A stretch of 12,566 nucleotides of DNA from the NCBI GenBank assembly GCA_902464195.1, contig CABQJB010000044.1, forward strand, positions 1 to 12,566. Direction: 5' to 3'. Numbering within the stretch: position 1 is the first letter of the stretch; every line of letters starts with the position of its first letter. Shown piece after piece: positions 1 through 6,894 of the stretch. Origin of the DNA: an uncultured Megasphaera sp. GTDB lineage: Bacteria; Bacillota; Negativicutes; Veillonellales; Megasphaeraceae. Under the pieces are notes generated by a model, which was not told where the DNA came from, searched no databases, and worked only from the letters and a program-made list of their open reading frames with translations. A program made the translations under genes and the position numbers.

Positions 1-37
1 GTCGCCCCTACATGGGCACCCCATTGGGGTGCCTTTT
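1..37 (+). repeat. Partial composite palindromic repeat with hairpin
   Basis: Bases 1-11 (gtcgcccctac) are identical to 117-127, the end of the palindromic repeat at 100-128, so the window probably opens inside another copy. A hairpin (15-33) and a T-run followed by acga come next. On the opposite strand at the right end (12466-12523) the same order recurs: repeat, atgg, CCCC/GGGG hairpin, TTTTTACGA. This suggests one composite dispersed element. The family name is unknown to me. Confidence 0.55.
15..37 (+). terminator. Probable rightward intrinsic terminator
   Basis: Perfect 8-bp arms, ggcacccc (15-22) and ggggtgcc (26-33), enclose the loop att and are followed by TTTT. Orientation suits transcription entering from the left. 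There is no T-run on the minus side, so it does not obviously end the CoA-transferase transcript. It also forms part of the dispersed repeat. Confidence 0.5.
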
Positions 38-42
38 ACGAA

Positions 43-67
43 CTGCGAACGGCGGCCTGCGGCCTGC
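43..67 (+). repeat. 25-bp repeat, left copy
   Basis: A 25-bp sequence starting ctgcgaacggcg and ending in two tandem ggcctgc units (54-60, 61-67). It matches the reverse complement of 12369-12393 with a single mismatch. It lies between two palindromic repeats and has no coding signal. It is probably a dispersed intergenic repeat of the host genome. Confidence 0.7.
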
Positions 68-99
68 GTACTCCATATTATATAAAACATGGCGGACTC

Positions 100-128
100 G
101 GCGGGCGCCCCTTTGGGTCGCCCCTACG
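100..128 (-). repeat. 29-bp REP-like palindrome, left copy
   Basis: Read on the minus strand it begins CGTAGGGGCGACCC, then AAAGGGG and CGCCCGCC. It folds into a hairpin with one A-G mismatch. A 29-bp relative lies at 12495-12523 in inverted orientation, 23 of 29 bases identical, with differences grouped in two facing stem triplets. The stop codon TAG of the CoA-transferase (124-126) lies inside the repeat. Confidence 0.75.
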
Positions 129-1680
129 TTATCCCCATGGGGTCGGGCTGGAAGATGCGGCTGTCCATTTGGTGCAGGTCGTCGGCGATGATGGGGCGGA
201 ATTCCATCTGGCCCAAAACGTCCCGTTCCAGGTCGACGCCCGGGGCGATTTCTGTCAGCATGAGTCCCTGCGGTGTCAGGCGGAAGACGGCCCGTTCGGT
301 GACGACCAGGACGTGCTGGCCATGGGCTGCGGCGTAGTCCCCGGAAAAGGTGACCTGTTCGATATCCGTCTTGAATTTCTGGTACTTCCCTTCGCGGTCG
401 ATGACCAGCCTCCCGTCTTCACAGTGCTCACGCAGGCCGCCAGCCGTAAATGTCCCCATGAGGATGAGCTTCTTCGTATGCTGGGCCAAATCGATGAATC
501 CTCCGGGCCCAGTGACGCGGCCGTGGAATTTCGAGACGTTGACATTGCCCATGGCGTCGATTTCCGCCAGGCCCAGGGCACAGAGGTCGAGGCCGCCGCC
601 GTGGCAGATGTCGAACATGTCGGCCATCTTCAGTTCTGCTTCGGCATTGACAGCGGCCCCCATATCGAGGCCAGACAAGGGAATGCCGCCGATGATGCCC
701 GAATCGGCCGCCAGGGTCAGGCTCGGCCCGAAGCCTTCTTCGGCCGCGACGGAGCCGATGATTTCCGGGATGCCGATGCCCAGGTTCATGACGTCGCCCT
801 GTTTCAGTTCCATCGCCGCCCGGCGGGCACAGATTTTGCGGTTATCCAGAGGATGCGGCGGCAGGGACTGGATGGACTTGCGCCCTTCCCCGCTCAGTTC
901 CGGCCGGTAGCCGTGCGTCGAAAAACTCTGGACGTGGTACTTCGGCCGCGGCACGACGACGTAGTCGACGAGGAAATGGTGTATCTTCACGAGCCGCGAA
1001 TCGAGACTGCCGCGAGGCACGACGTCTTCGACCTGGACGACGACGATACCGCCGGAATTGTGCGTCGCTTCGGCCACTTCCAGCTGTTCGCCGATCATGG
1101 CTTCGCGCTGGAGGGAAATGTTGCCGTCTTCATCGGCCAGGGAGCCGCGGATGAAGCAGACCTGGATGGGAAAGGCTGGATAATATAAGTAGTCGTCACC
1201 GTCGAACGAGACCAGGCGGACGATATCCTTGCCTTCGCGGACGGTCTTCTCATTGGCCTTGCTGCCGTCCAGGCGCGGGTCGGCCAACGTGTGCAGACCG
1301 ATATCGGTCCAGACGCCCTTGTGACCGGCAGCGATGGCCCGATACAAGGCCAGTATCGTCCCGGCGGGAATCGTATAAGCCAGGCACTGATTGGCCGCGA
1401 CCTTATCGGCCAGCTTCTTTTCCATGCCGAAATGACTGGTAATGATCGTCCCGATGAGGCCGTCAGCGGCCAGGCGGTCGCCGCCTCGCTGGCCGCCGTC
1501 ACCGGTCCCGGCAATCTTGACCAAGGTCACATTGCGGGGGTGGCCTTCTTCACCATAGCGGTCGTGAAGGGCCTTGAACAGTCCGTCCGGCGTCCCGAAG
1601 CCGGCATGGCCGCTGACCGCCAGGGTCATATCATCGCCGACGAGACGCGCCGCTTCCACTGGCGTAATAAACTGTGTCAT
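124..1680 (-). CDS. Acetate/propionate-type CoA-transferase (Pct/YdiF family)
   Basis: A 518-residue class I CoA-transferase of the fused alpha-beta type, normal length for Pct/YdiF. These enzymes move CoA between short-chain acyl-CoAs and free acids such as acetate in cytoplasmic fermentation; the substrate cannot be read from sequence. The N-terminal half has FYPAFP-like YYPAFP (166-171) and FIRGSLADEDGN (176-187). The C-terminal half has NLGIGIPE (299-306), GGGLDLCALGLAE (361-373), NVSKF (381-385) and GTFTAGGL (409-416), and ends in the family-like DPMGIT. By alignment from memory with SCOT (SENG) and C. propionicum Pct (AESG), the catalytic Glu position is Asp326 here (AADSG, codon GAT at 703-705). 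The start is supported by AAAGGAAGG about 5 nt upstream of ATG. It lies downstream of purD on the same strand behind a terminator hairpin. The stop codon lies in a dispersed repeat. The family is certain; propionate versus acetoacyl substrate is open. Confidence 0.9.
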   Translation of the reverse strand: MTQFITPVEAARLVGDDMTLAVSGHAGFGTPDGLFKALHDRYGEEGHPRNVTLVKIAGTGDGGQRGGDRLAADGLIGTIITSHFGMEKKLADKVAANQCLAYTIPAGTILALYRAIAAGHKGVWTDIGLHTLADPRLDGSKANEKTVREGKDIVRLVSFDGDDYLYYPAFPIQVCFIRGSLADEDGNISLQREAMIGEQLEVAEATHNSGGIVVVQVEDVVPRGSLDSRLVKIHHFLVDYVVVPRPKYHVQSFSTHGYRPELSGEGRKSIQSLPPHPLDNRKICARRAAMELKQGDVMNLGIGIPEIIGSVAAEEGFGPSLTLAADSGIIGGIPLSGLDMGAAVNAEAELKMADMFDICHGGGLDLCALGLAEIDAMGNVNVSKFHGRVTGPGGFIDLAQHTKKLILMGTFTAGGLREHCEDGRLVIDREGKYQKFKTDIEQVTFSGDYAAAHGQHVLVVTERAVFRLTPQGLMLTEIAPGVDLERDVLGQMEFRPIIADDLHQMDSRIFQPDPMGIT

Positions 1681-1706
1681 AACGACCTTCCTTTCGTGTG
1701 GTAATG

Positions 1707-1741
1707 AAAAAAGGACCTGTCGTACGACGACAAGTCCTTTT
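1707..1741 (-). terminator. Intrinsic terminator or attenuator between purD and the CoA-transferase
   Basis: On the minus strand, arms 1741-1728 and 1722-1709 form a 14-bp stem with one U-G wobble and a 5-nt loop, running into six T (1712-1707). On the plus strand the wobble becomes a C-A mismatch, so the structure is built for leftward RNA. It may end the purine operon. It stops only 26 nt before the CoA-transferase ATG, leaving no room for a promoter between, so it may equally act as an attenuator for that gene. Confidence 0.8.
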
Positions 1742-1743
1742 AA

Positions 1744-1771
1744 GTGGTTAGCAGTTAGTGGTTAGTGGTTA
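1744..1771. repeat. Heptamer tandem array gtggtta x4
   Basis: Four contiguous 7-bp units: gtggtta, gcagtta, gtggtta, gtggtta, followed by a partial gcgg. Noncoding, just upstream of the terminator hairpin when read on the minus strand. It resembles the short tandemly repeated repetitive heptamers described in cyanobacteria in form only; no relationship is implied. Confidence 0.8.
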
Positions 1772-1821
1772 GCGGATGGCTTTCAATTTAAAGGTTTCTC
1801 TGCAAACTACAACCGTCGTCG

Positions 1822-1860
1822 GTCGTTCATCGCAGGTCGAAAAAGACTTCGATGAACGAC
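1822..1860. repeat. Long inverted repeat (hairpin) downstream of purD
   Basis: Arms gtcgttcatcg (1822-1832) and cgatgaacgac (1850-1860) are perfectly complementary over 11 bp. The stem continues inward through aggtc/gactt after a one-base bulge to a gaaaaa loop. No T-run follows on either side, so it is not a normal intrinsic terminator. The right arm is the start of the heptamer array at 1851-1878, so the hairpin amounts to an inverted copy of that unit. Confidence 0.7.
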
Positions 1861-1878
1861 GAACAATGAACGATGAAC
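1851..1878. repeat. Heptamer tandem array gatgaac x4
   Basis: Four contiguous 7-bp units: gatgaac, gacgaac, aatgaac, gatgaac. The array ends two bases before the purD stop codon. The unit differs from the gtggtta array 80 bp away, but period and copy number are the same (4 x 7). Confidence 0.8.
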
Positions 1879-1879
1879 G

Positions 1880-3154
1880 TTATTTCAAGTGTTTCAAGCC
1901 TTTGGCGCCGATGTCGCTGCGGACTTGCTGGCCGTCGAAGTGGATGCGTTTGACGTTGGCATAGGCCTTTTCGATGGCGCTCTTGAGGTCCCCTGCTACG
2001 GCTGTGACGCCGAGGACGCGGCCGCCGTTGGTGACGTACTGGCCGTCTTTCTTGGCCGTGCCGGAATGAAAGACCATGACGTCTTCTTTGTCGACAGCAT
2101 CGAGGCCGTTGATGACATCGCCCTTATGGGACGAAGCGGGATAGCCGGCAGAAGCCATGATGACGCAGCAGGCAGCGGCGTCTTTCCAGTGGACCATATC
2201 GGCCGTCAGCGTACCCTTGGCGCAGGCATACATGATCTGGGCCAGGTCGCCGTCGAGGAGCGGCAGAACGGCCTGCGTTTCGGGATCGCCGAAGCGGCAG
2301 TTGAATTCGACGACTTTCGGGCCGTCGGCTGTGATCATGAGGCCGGCATAGAGGCAGCCCTGATAGGTGATGCCTTCCTGTTTGAGGCCATCGACGACGG
2401 GTTTCAGAATCTTTTCTTCGACTTCCTTGCGGATTTCCGGCGTGACGACCGGAGCCGGAGCATAAGCCCCCATGCCACCCGTGTTGGGGCCTTCGTCGTT
2501 ATCGAAGATACGCTTGTGGTCCTGGGCGGAAATCATGGGCACGATGGTCTTGCCATCGACGAAAGCCAGGAGGCTCGCTTCTTCGCCGACCATACATTCT
2601 TCAATGACGATGCGGCCGCCGGAAGCACCGAAGATGTGGTCTTCCATCATGGCGTTGACGGCTTCGATGGCTTCTGCTTCCGTCTGGGCGACGACGACGC
2701 CTTTGCCGGCAGCCAGGCCGTCAGCCTTGACGACAATGGGTGCGCCCTGTTCTTTAATATAGGCCTTGGCAGCATCGCCATCGGTAAAGGAGGCATAGGC
2801 TGCCGTCGGGACGTGGTATTTCTTCATGAGGTTCTTGGCGAAGACCTTGGACCCTTCCATCTGGGCTGCGGCCTTATTGGGGCCAAAGACAGCCAGGCCC
2901 TTGGACTGGGCCAGGTCGGCAATGCCTTCGGTCAAGGGGACTTCCGGGCCGACGACGAGCATGTCGATGCCTTCGTTTTTGGCATAGTCCGTGATGGCGT
3001 CCAAATCAGACAGGGCGATGTCGACGCACTGGGCAACTTCACTCATAGCGGCGCTGCCGGGAATGGCATAGAGCTTATCGACGCTCGGGCTCTGAGCCAA
3101 TTTCCAGGCCAAAGTATGTTCGCGGCCGCCGCCGCCGATGACTGCTACTTTCAT
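1880..3154 (-). CDS. purD: Phosphoribosylamine-glycine ligase (GAR synthetase)
   Basis: Catalyses step 2 of purine synthesis: phosphoribosylamine + glycine + ATP gives GAR. The 424-residue length is normal. In order: N-domain GGGGREH (7-13), GPEVPLTEGI (69-78), the ATP-grasp start FGPNKAAAQMEGSK (90-103), the nucleotide segment VKADGLAAGKGVVVA (142-156), DHKRIFDNDEGPNTGGMGAY (212-231), the metal-binding EFNCRFGDPETQ (283-294) and the C-terminal RSDIG (412-416). It is the last gene of the purine operon. Its ATG overlaps the purH stop by one base (TAATG), which suggests translational coupling; a GAAGGGGG Shine-Dalgarno lies about 11 nt upstream. Nothing seems missing. Confidence 0.98.
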   Translation of the reverse strand: MKVAVIGGGGREHTLAWKLAQSPSVDKLYAIPGSAAMSEVAQCVDIALSDLDAITDYAKNEGIDMLVVGPEVPLTEGIADLAQSKGLAVFGPNKAAAQMEGSKVFAKNLMKKYHVPTAAYASFTDGDAAKAYIKEQGAPIVVKADGLAAGKGVVVAQTEAEAIEAVNAMMEDHIFGASGGRIVIEECMVGEEASLLAFVDGKTIVPMISAQDHKRIFDNDEGPNTGGMGAYAPAPVVTPEIRKEVEEKILKPVVDGLKQEGITYQGCLYAGLMITADGPKVVEFNCRFGDPETQAVLPLLDGDLAQIMYACAKGTLTADMVHWKDAAACCVIMASAGYPASSHKGDVINGLDAVDKEDVMVFHSGTAKKDGQYVTNGGRVLGVTAVAGDLKSAIEKAYANVKRIHFDGQQVRSDIGAKGLKHLK

Positions 3155-3759
3155 TATTTTGCAGCCCCCTTCTGAACCTGTTCAGCCAGGTATGCGGCAA
3201 TGGCCGTATCATAGACAGCCGTGTGGTGGAAGGCTTCCTGAGCCAGTTCCAGGCGGTACTGGTCGGAGAATTCGCCGTCCTTCTGGAGGATGGAAATGAT
3301 TTCGCCGTATTTCGCCGGGTTGGTGACGATGGCGACGTATTTGTTGTTCTTTGCCGAAGCGCGGACCATGCAGGGACCGCCGATGTCGATGTTTTCAATG
3401 GCTTCAGCCAGGGTGACATCCGGTTTGGCAATGGTCTGCTGGAACGGATAGAGGTTGACGACGACCAGGTCGATCGGTTTGATACCGTGTTCTTTCATGG
3501 CTTTGACGTGTTCCGGATTGTCGCGGACAGCCAGGATAGCCCCGTGGATCATGGGGTTCAAGGTCTTGACGCGGCCGTCCATCATTTCCGGGAAGCCCGT
3601 GACGTCCTGGACGGCAATGACCGGTACGCCAGCTTCTTTCAGGGTCCGCATAGTGCCGCCCGTGGAGATGATTTCAATGCCGAGGTCAGCCAGGGCTTTG
3701 CCCAGTTCGACGACGCCCGTTTTATCAGATACACTAATGAGTGCGCGTTTTACTTTCAT
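3154..3759 (-). CDS. purH: IMP cyclohydrolase, stand-alone PurH N-terminal domain
   Basis: Closes the purine ring, turning FAICAR into IMP. The protein is 201 residues, matching only the N-terminal MGS-like IMP cyclohydrolase domain; bifunctional PurH is about 510. Motifs visible: SVSDKTG (9-15), STGGT (32-36), FPEMMDGRVKTLNP (56-69), HGAIL (72-76), NLYPF (102-106), ENIDIGGPCMVRASAKN (122-138) and a late YD (183-184). The usual Ser in GGPSM is Cys130. It ends in EQVQKGAAK, and purD starts on its stop codon, so there is no room for a decayed AICAR transformylase domain. The reading frame is intact to a clean stop. A strong AGGAGG site precedes the ATG, 12 nt after purN. AICAR transformylase must be supplied elsewhere, by a separate protein or a PurP-like enzyme; that is inference. 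Confidence 0.93.
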   Translation of the reverse strand: MKVKRALISVSDKTGVVELGKALADLGIEIISTGGTMRTLKEAGVPVIAVQDVTGFPEMMDGRVKTLNPMIHGAILAVRDNPEHVKAMKEHGIKPIDLVVVNLYPFQQTIAKPDVTLAEAIENIDIGGPCMVRASAKNNKYVAIVTNPAKYGEIISILQKDGEFSDQYRLELAQEAFHHTAVYDTAIAAYLAEQVQKGAAK

Positions 3760-3771
3760 GGAAAATTCCTC

Positions 3772-4386
3772 CTATTCCTGAGTCCCTTTGACGACATTAC
3801 CGTCGATGGTCAATTTATCATCGCAAAAGAGCGCTGCCGCTCTGACGTAAGTCGGATGTTCCTTGGTAAGGATCCGGGCTGCCAGCGTGTCTTCCGTATC
3901 GTCTTCGTAAACCGGTACGGCCGACTGCAAGATAATCGGACCGGCATCCATGTCGGGAACGACGAAATGAACCGTACAGCCAGCAATCTTGACACCGGCT
4001 TCGACGGCCTGGCGCTGGGCGTGAAGGCCGCGGAACGACGGCAGCAGGGCCGGGTGGATGTTGAGCATCTTGTGTTCATAATGGGAAATGAAGTCACCGC
4101 TCAAGAGGCGCATGAAGCCGGCCAGGCAGATGACGTCAGCCTGATAGGGTTCGATGGCGTCGAGGATGTATTTTTCAAAGGCTGCTTTCGAGTCGAAGGA
4201 TTTGCGGTCGGCTAAAATGACCGGCACGCCCCATTCTTTCGCCCGGTCCATGACCGGTGCGCCCGGGATATCGCAGACCAGGGCCTTGATTTCCGCATTG
4301 ATCGTGCCGGCTTCGACGGCATCGTGGAGGGCTATGGCGTTGGAGCCACGGCCCGATGCGAAAATGACCATTTTCTTCTTAGTCAT
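3772..4386 (-). CDS. purN: Phosphoribosylglycinamide formyltransferase (folate-dependent)
   Basis: Transfers formyl from 10-formyl-THF to GAR (step 3). The 204-residue length is typical of PurN. The phosphate loop is SGRGSN (11-16). The catalytic triad of the family is present: Asn109 and His111 in NIHPALLPSF (109-118) and Asp147 in DMDAGPI (145-151). The GLHAQRQAVEAG segment (120-131) also matches the family. The ATG overlaps the end of purM by 8 bp (ATGACTAA), so translation is probably coupled. It is followed after 12 nt by purH. There are no odd features. Confidence 0.97.
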   Translation of the reverse strand: MTKKKMVIFASGRGSNAIALHDAVEAGTINAEIKALVCDIPGAPVMDRAKEWGVPVILADRKSFDSKAAFEKYILDAIEPYQADVICLAGFMRLLSGDFISHYEHKMLNIHPALLPSFRGLHAQRQAVEAGVKIAGCTVHFVVPDMDAGPIILQSAVPVYEDDTEDTLAARILTKEHPTYVRAAALFCDDKLTIDGNVVKGTQE

Positions 4387-5443
4387 GGAATACGCCTCCC
4401 CGCAAGGTTACGGGTACGTCGGAATCGACGACTTTGCCGATGACATAGGCCTTTTCATCGCGGTCGGCCAGGTTCTTGAGGACGGCGTCAGCGTCTTTTT
4501 CATCGACGATCATAATCATGCCGATGCCCATGTTGAAAGTACGGTACATTTCTTTGGCATCGACGTTGCCCCATTTCTGGAGAAGCCCGAAAATCGGCAG
4601 CTGCGGCCACGACGTGACGTCGATATCGACGCCGACGCCTTTCGGCAGGACGCGGGGGATGTTTTCATAGAAACCGCCGCCGGTGATATGGACCATGCCC
4701 TTGACGGTGAAGTTCTTGATAATCGGCAGGCACGGACGCGGATAGAGGCGGGTCGGCGTGAGCAGGCATTCACCGATGGTCATGCCCAGTTCGTCGACGT
4801 ACTGGTCGAGCTTCATATTCTGTCGTTCCAGGACGATCTTGCGGACCAGGGAGAAACCGTTGGAGTGGACCCCAGTCGACGGCAGGCCGATGAGGACGTC
4901 GCCGGCCTTGATGTTTTCGCCGGTAATGACCTTGTCGCGGTCGACGATGCCGACGCCGAAGCCAGCCAGGTCATAGTCGTCTTTGGCATAGAAGCCGGCC
5001 ATTTCAGCCGTTTCGCCGCCAAGCAGGGCGCAGCCCGATTCCTGGCAGGCATGGGCGACGCCTTTGACGATAGTCGCAACCTGGACCGGGTCGAGCTTGC
5101 CGACAGCGATGTAGTCCAGGAAGAAGAGCGGTTCAGCGCCCTGGACGAGGACGTCATTGATGGACATGGCGACGCAGTCCTGACCGACCGTATCGTGCTT
5201 GCCCATCATGATGGCCAGGCGCAGTTTCGTGCCGACACCGTCGGTGCCACTGACCAGGATCGGTTTCTTGATGTCACTGTTCATCAGGGAAAAGAGGCCG
5301 CCGAAGCCGCCGAGGTCGCCGAGGACTTCCGGACGGTACGTGGCTTTGACCGAATCTTTCATCAATTCTACGGCTTTGTTGCCAGCATCGATATCGACGC
5401 CGGCATCAGCATAAGTCAATCCTTTATTTGTGTTCGAGAGCAT
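4379..5443 (-). CDS. purM: Phosphoribosylformylglycinamidine cyclo-ligase (AIR synthetase)
   Basis: Converts FGAM to AIR with ATP (step 5). It has 354 residues, normal length, and belongs to the PurM/SelD/ThiL ATP-binding superfamily. Motifs: YADAGVDI (11-18), SGTDGVGTKL (65-74), MSINDVLVQGAEPLFFLDY (93-111), GGETAEMAG (142-150, commonly GGETAEMPG), GLPSTGVHSNGFSLVRK (186-202), HITGGGFYENIPRVLP (252-267) and FNMGIGM (303-309). The start overlaps the last 20 bases of purF, and a GGAAGGAG Shine-Dalgarno sits inside purF, about 7 nt before ATG. The 3' end overlaps purN by 8 bp. Confidence 0.98.
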   Translation of the reverse strand: MLSNTNKGLTYADAGVDIDAGNKAVELMKDSVKATYRPEVLGDLGGFGGLFSLMNSDIKKPILVSGTDGVGTKLRLAIMMGKHDTVGQDCVAMSINDVLVQGAEPLFFLDYIAVGKLDPVQVATIVKGVAHACQESGCALLGGETAEMAGFYAKDDYDLAGFGVGIVDRDKVITGENIKAGDVLIGLPSTGVHSNGFSLVRKIVLERQNMKLDQYVDELGMTIGECLLTPTRLYPRPCLPIIKNFTVKGMVHITGGGFYENIPRVLPKGVGVDIDVTSWPQLPIFGLLQKWGNVDAKEMYRTFNMGIGMIMIVDEKDADAVLKNLADRDEKAYVIGKVVDSDVPVTLRGGVFHD

Positions 5444-6851
5444 ATTTTTCTCCTTCCTCAGTGGCCTGCGGAGTGTCCGTAGGATAGTCGTTATTGAAGC
5501 AAGCTAAGCACATATCTTCCTTGGGGATATGTTCGACAGCCCGGTTGAGCCCGTCGATGGAAATGAAATGGAGTTTGTCGACGCCGATGTATTTCTGGAT
5601 CTGTTCGACACTGAACGTCGAGGCGATGAGTTCCTTGCGGACCGATGTGTCGATGCCGTAGAAGCAGGGATACTTGATAGGCGGTGCCGATACGCACATG
5701 TAGACTTCCTTGGCGCCGGCTTCGCGCAGGAGCTTGCAGATGATGCCGCTCGTCGTGCCGCGGACGATGGAGTCGTCGACCATGACGATACGCTTGCCCT
5801 TGACGACGGACTTGACGACATTCAGCTTCATGCGGACAGCCAGTTCACGCTGTTTCTGGTTCGGCTTGATGAAGGTACGGCCCATGTAACGGTTCTTGAT
5901 GAGGCCGTGCTTGAAGGGGATGCCCGAAGCCTGGGCATAGCCGATAGCCGCCGTGTTGCCGCTGTCCGGGACGGAAATGACGATGTCCGCATCATACTGC
6001 GTTTCGTTCCACATTTCCCGGCCCATGTTCAGACGGGCCTGGTAGACATCCTGACCGTCGATGACGCTGTCCGGACGGGCGAAATAAATGTATTCAAAGG
6101 AACAGACCTGCTTGCGCGGTGCCTTGGCAAAGATCGACGATTTGACGCCCTTTTCATTGATCTGGACGAATTCGCCGGGCTGTACGTCGCGGACGAACTT
6201 GGCGCCGATGGCATCAAGGGCACACGTTTCCGAAGCCAGGACCCAGCCGCCTTCATCGGTACGGCCGATGCACAGCGGACGGAAGGCATAGGGGTCGCGG
6301 ACACCATAGAGCGTATCTTTCGTCATGAGTACCAGCGAGTACGCCCCCTGGATGCGGTTCATGCTTTCCATGATGCGTTCTTCGATGGTGTCTTTCTGAC
6401 TGCGGCTGATGAGGTTGACGATGATTTCACTGTCCATGGTCGTCTGGAACGTCGCGCCGCCGCGGTCCAGTTCTTCCCGCAGGGCCCGGGTGTTGGTCAG
6501 GTTGCCGTTATGGGCAAGGGCCAGCTGTCCCATCGGCGTGTATACGGCCAGAGGCTGGATATTGCGGGGATTATTGGAGCCTGTCGTCGAATAGCGGACG
6601 TGGCCGATGCCGACGGGGCCGCCTTCTTCGTCAGGTACGCCGTTGGCGAAGACCGTGCTGATGAGGCCCATGCCGCGGTACGTATGGATATCCTGGCCGT
6701 CGGTCAGGGCGATGCCACCGCTTTCCTGGCCACGATGCTGTAATGCGAACAACCCCCAGTAAATATAGCGGGGAATATCGAGGTGTTTATCGTAAATACC
6801 TAAGACACCACATTCTTCATGCTGCTTATCCCAAATCGGATCGTAAAACAT
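5424..6851 (-). CDS. purF: Amidophosphoribosyltransferase, [4Fe-4S] type
   Basis: Commits PRPP to purine synthesis by making phosphoribosylamine from PRPP and glutamine. The protein has 475 residues. A 13-residue propeptide precedes Cys14 (HEECGVLGIY), the N-terminal nucleophile expected after self-cleavage. The glutaminase half shows GHVRYSTTG (83-91) and AHNGNLTN (113-120). The PRPP loop is VMVDDSIVRGTTS (356-368). Four cysteines match the B. subtilis iron-sulphur ligands: Cys250 (VCSFEYIYFARPDS), Cys396 (YPCFYG), and Cys448 and Cys451 (MCLAC). This marks the oxygen-sensitive type and fits an anaerobe. An AGGAGG ribosome site precedes the ATG. It lies 43 nt after purE and overlaps purM by 20 bp. 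Confidence 0.98.
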   Translation of the reverse strand: MFYDPIWDKQHEECGVLGIYDKHLDIPRYIYWGLFALQHRGQESGGIALTDGQDIHTYRGMGLISTVFANGVPDEEGGPVGIGHVRYSTTGSNNPRNIQPLAVYTPMGQLALAHNGNLTNTRALREELDRGGATFQTTMDSEIIVNLISRSQKDTIEERIMESMNRIQGAYSLVLMTKDTLYGVRDPYAFRPLCIGRTDEGGWVLASETCALDAIGAKFVRDVQPGEFVQINEKGVKSSIFAKAPRKQVCSFEYIYFARPDSVIDGQDVYQARLNMGREMWNETQYDADIVISVPDSGNTAAIGYAQASGIPFKHGLIKNRYMGRTFIKPNQKQRELAVRMKLNVVKSVVKGKRIVMVDDSIVRGTTSGIICKLLREAGAKEVYMCVSAPPIKYPCFYGIDTSVRKELIASTFSVEQIQKYIGVDKLHFISIDGLNRAVEHIPKEDMCLACFNNDYPTDTPQATEEGEKYALEHK

Positions 6852-6894
6852 GAATTAAACCTCCTGTTATAACGAAAAATAGTCTGTATTGCCC

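Noticed and set aside
1744..1878. CRISPR array
   Set aside because: The repeats are contiguous 7-mers with no spacers and there are no cas genes.
3154..3170. Frameshift explaining the short PurH
   Set aside because: The N-domain ends in a natural tail and purD begins on its stop codon, so no downstream transformylase sequence exists to be restored.
169..5482. Long plus-strand open frames opposite the CoA-transferase, purD, purH/purN and purM
   Set aside because: They mirror confirmed genes on the other strand, are Asp/His/Ala/Val-rich as expected for antisense of GC-rich codons, and match no family.
5529..6743. 404-codon open frame opposite purF
   Set aside because: Antisense shadow; purF on the minus strand has all family motifs.
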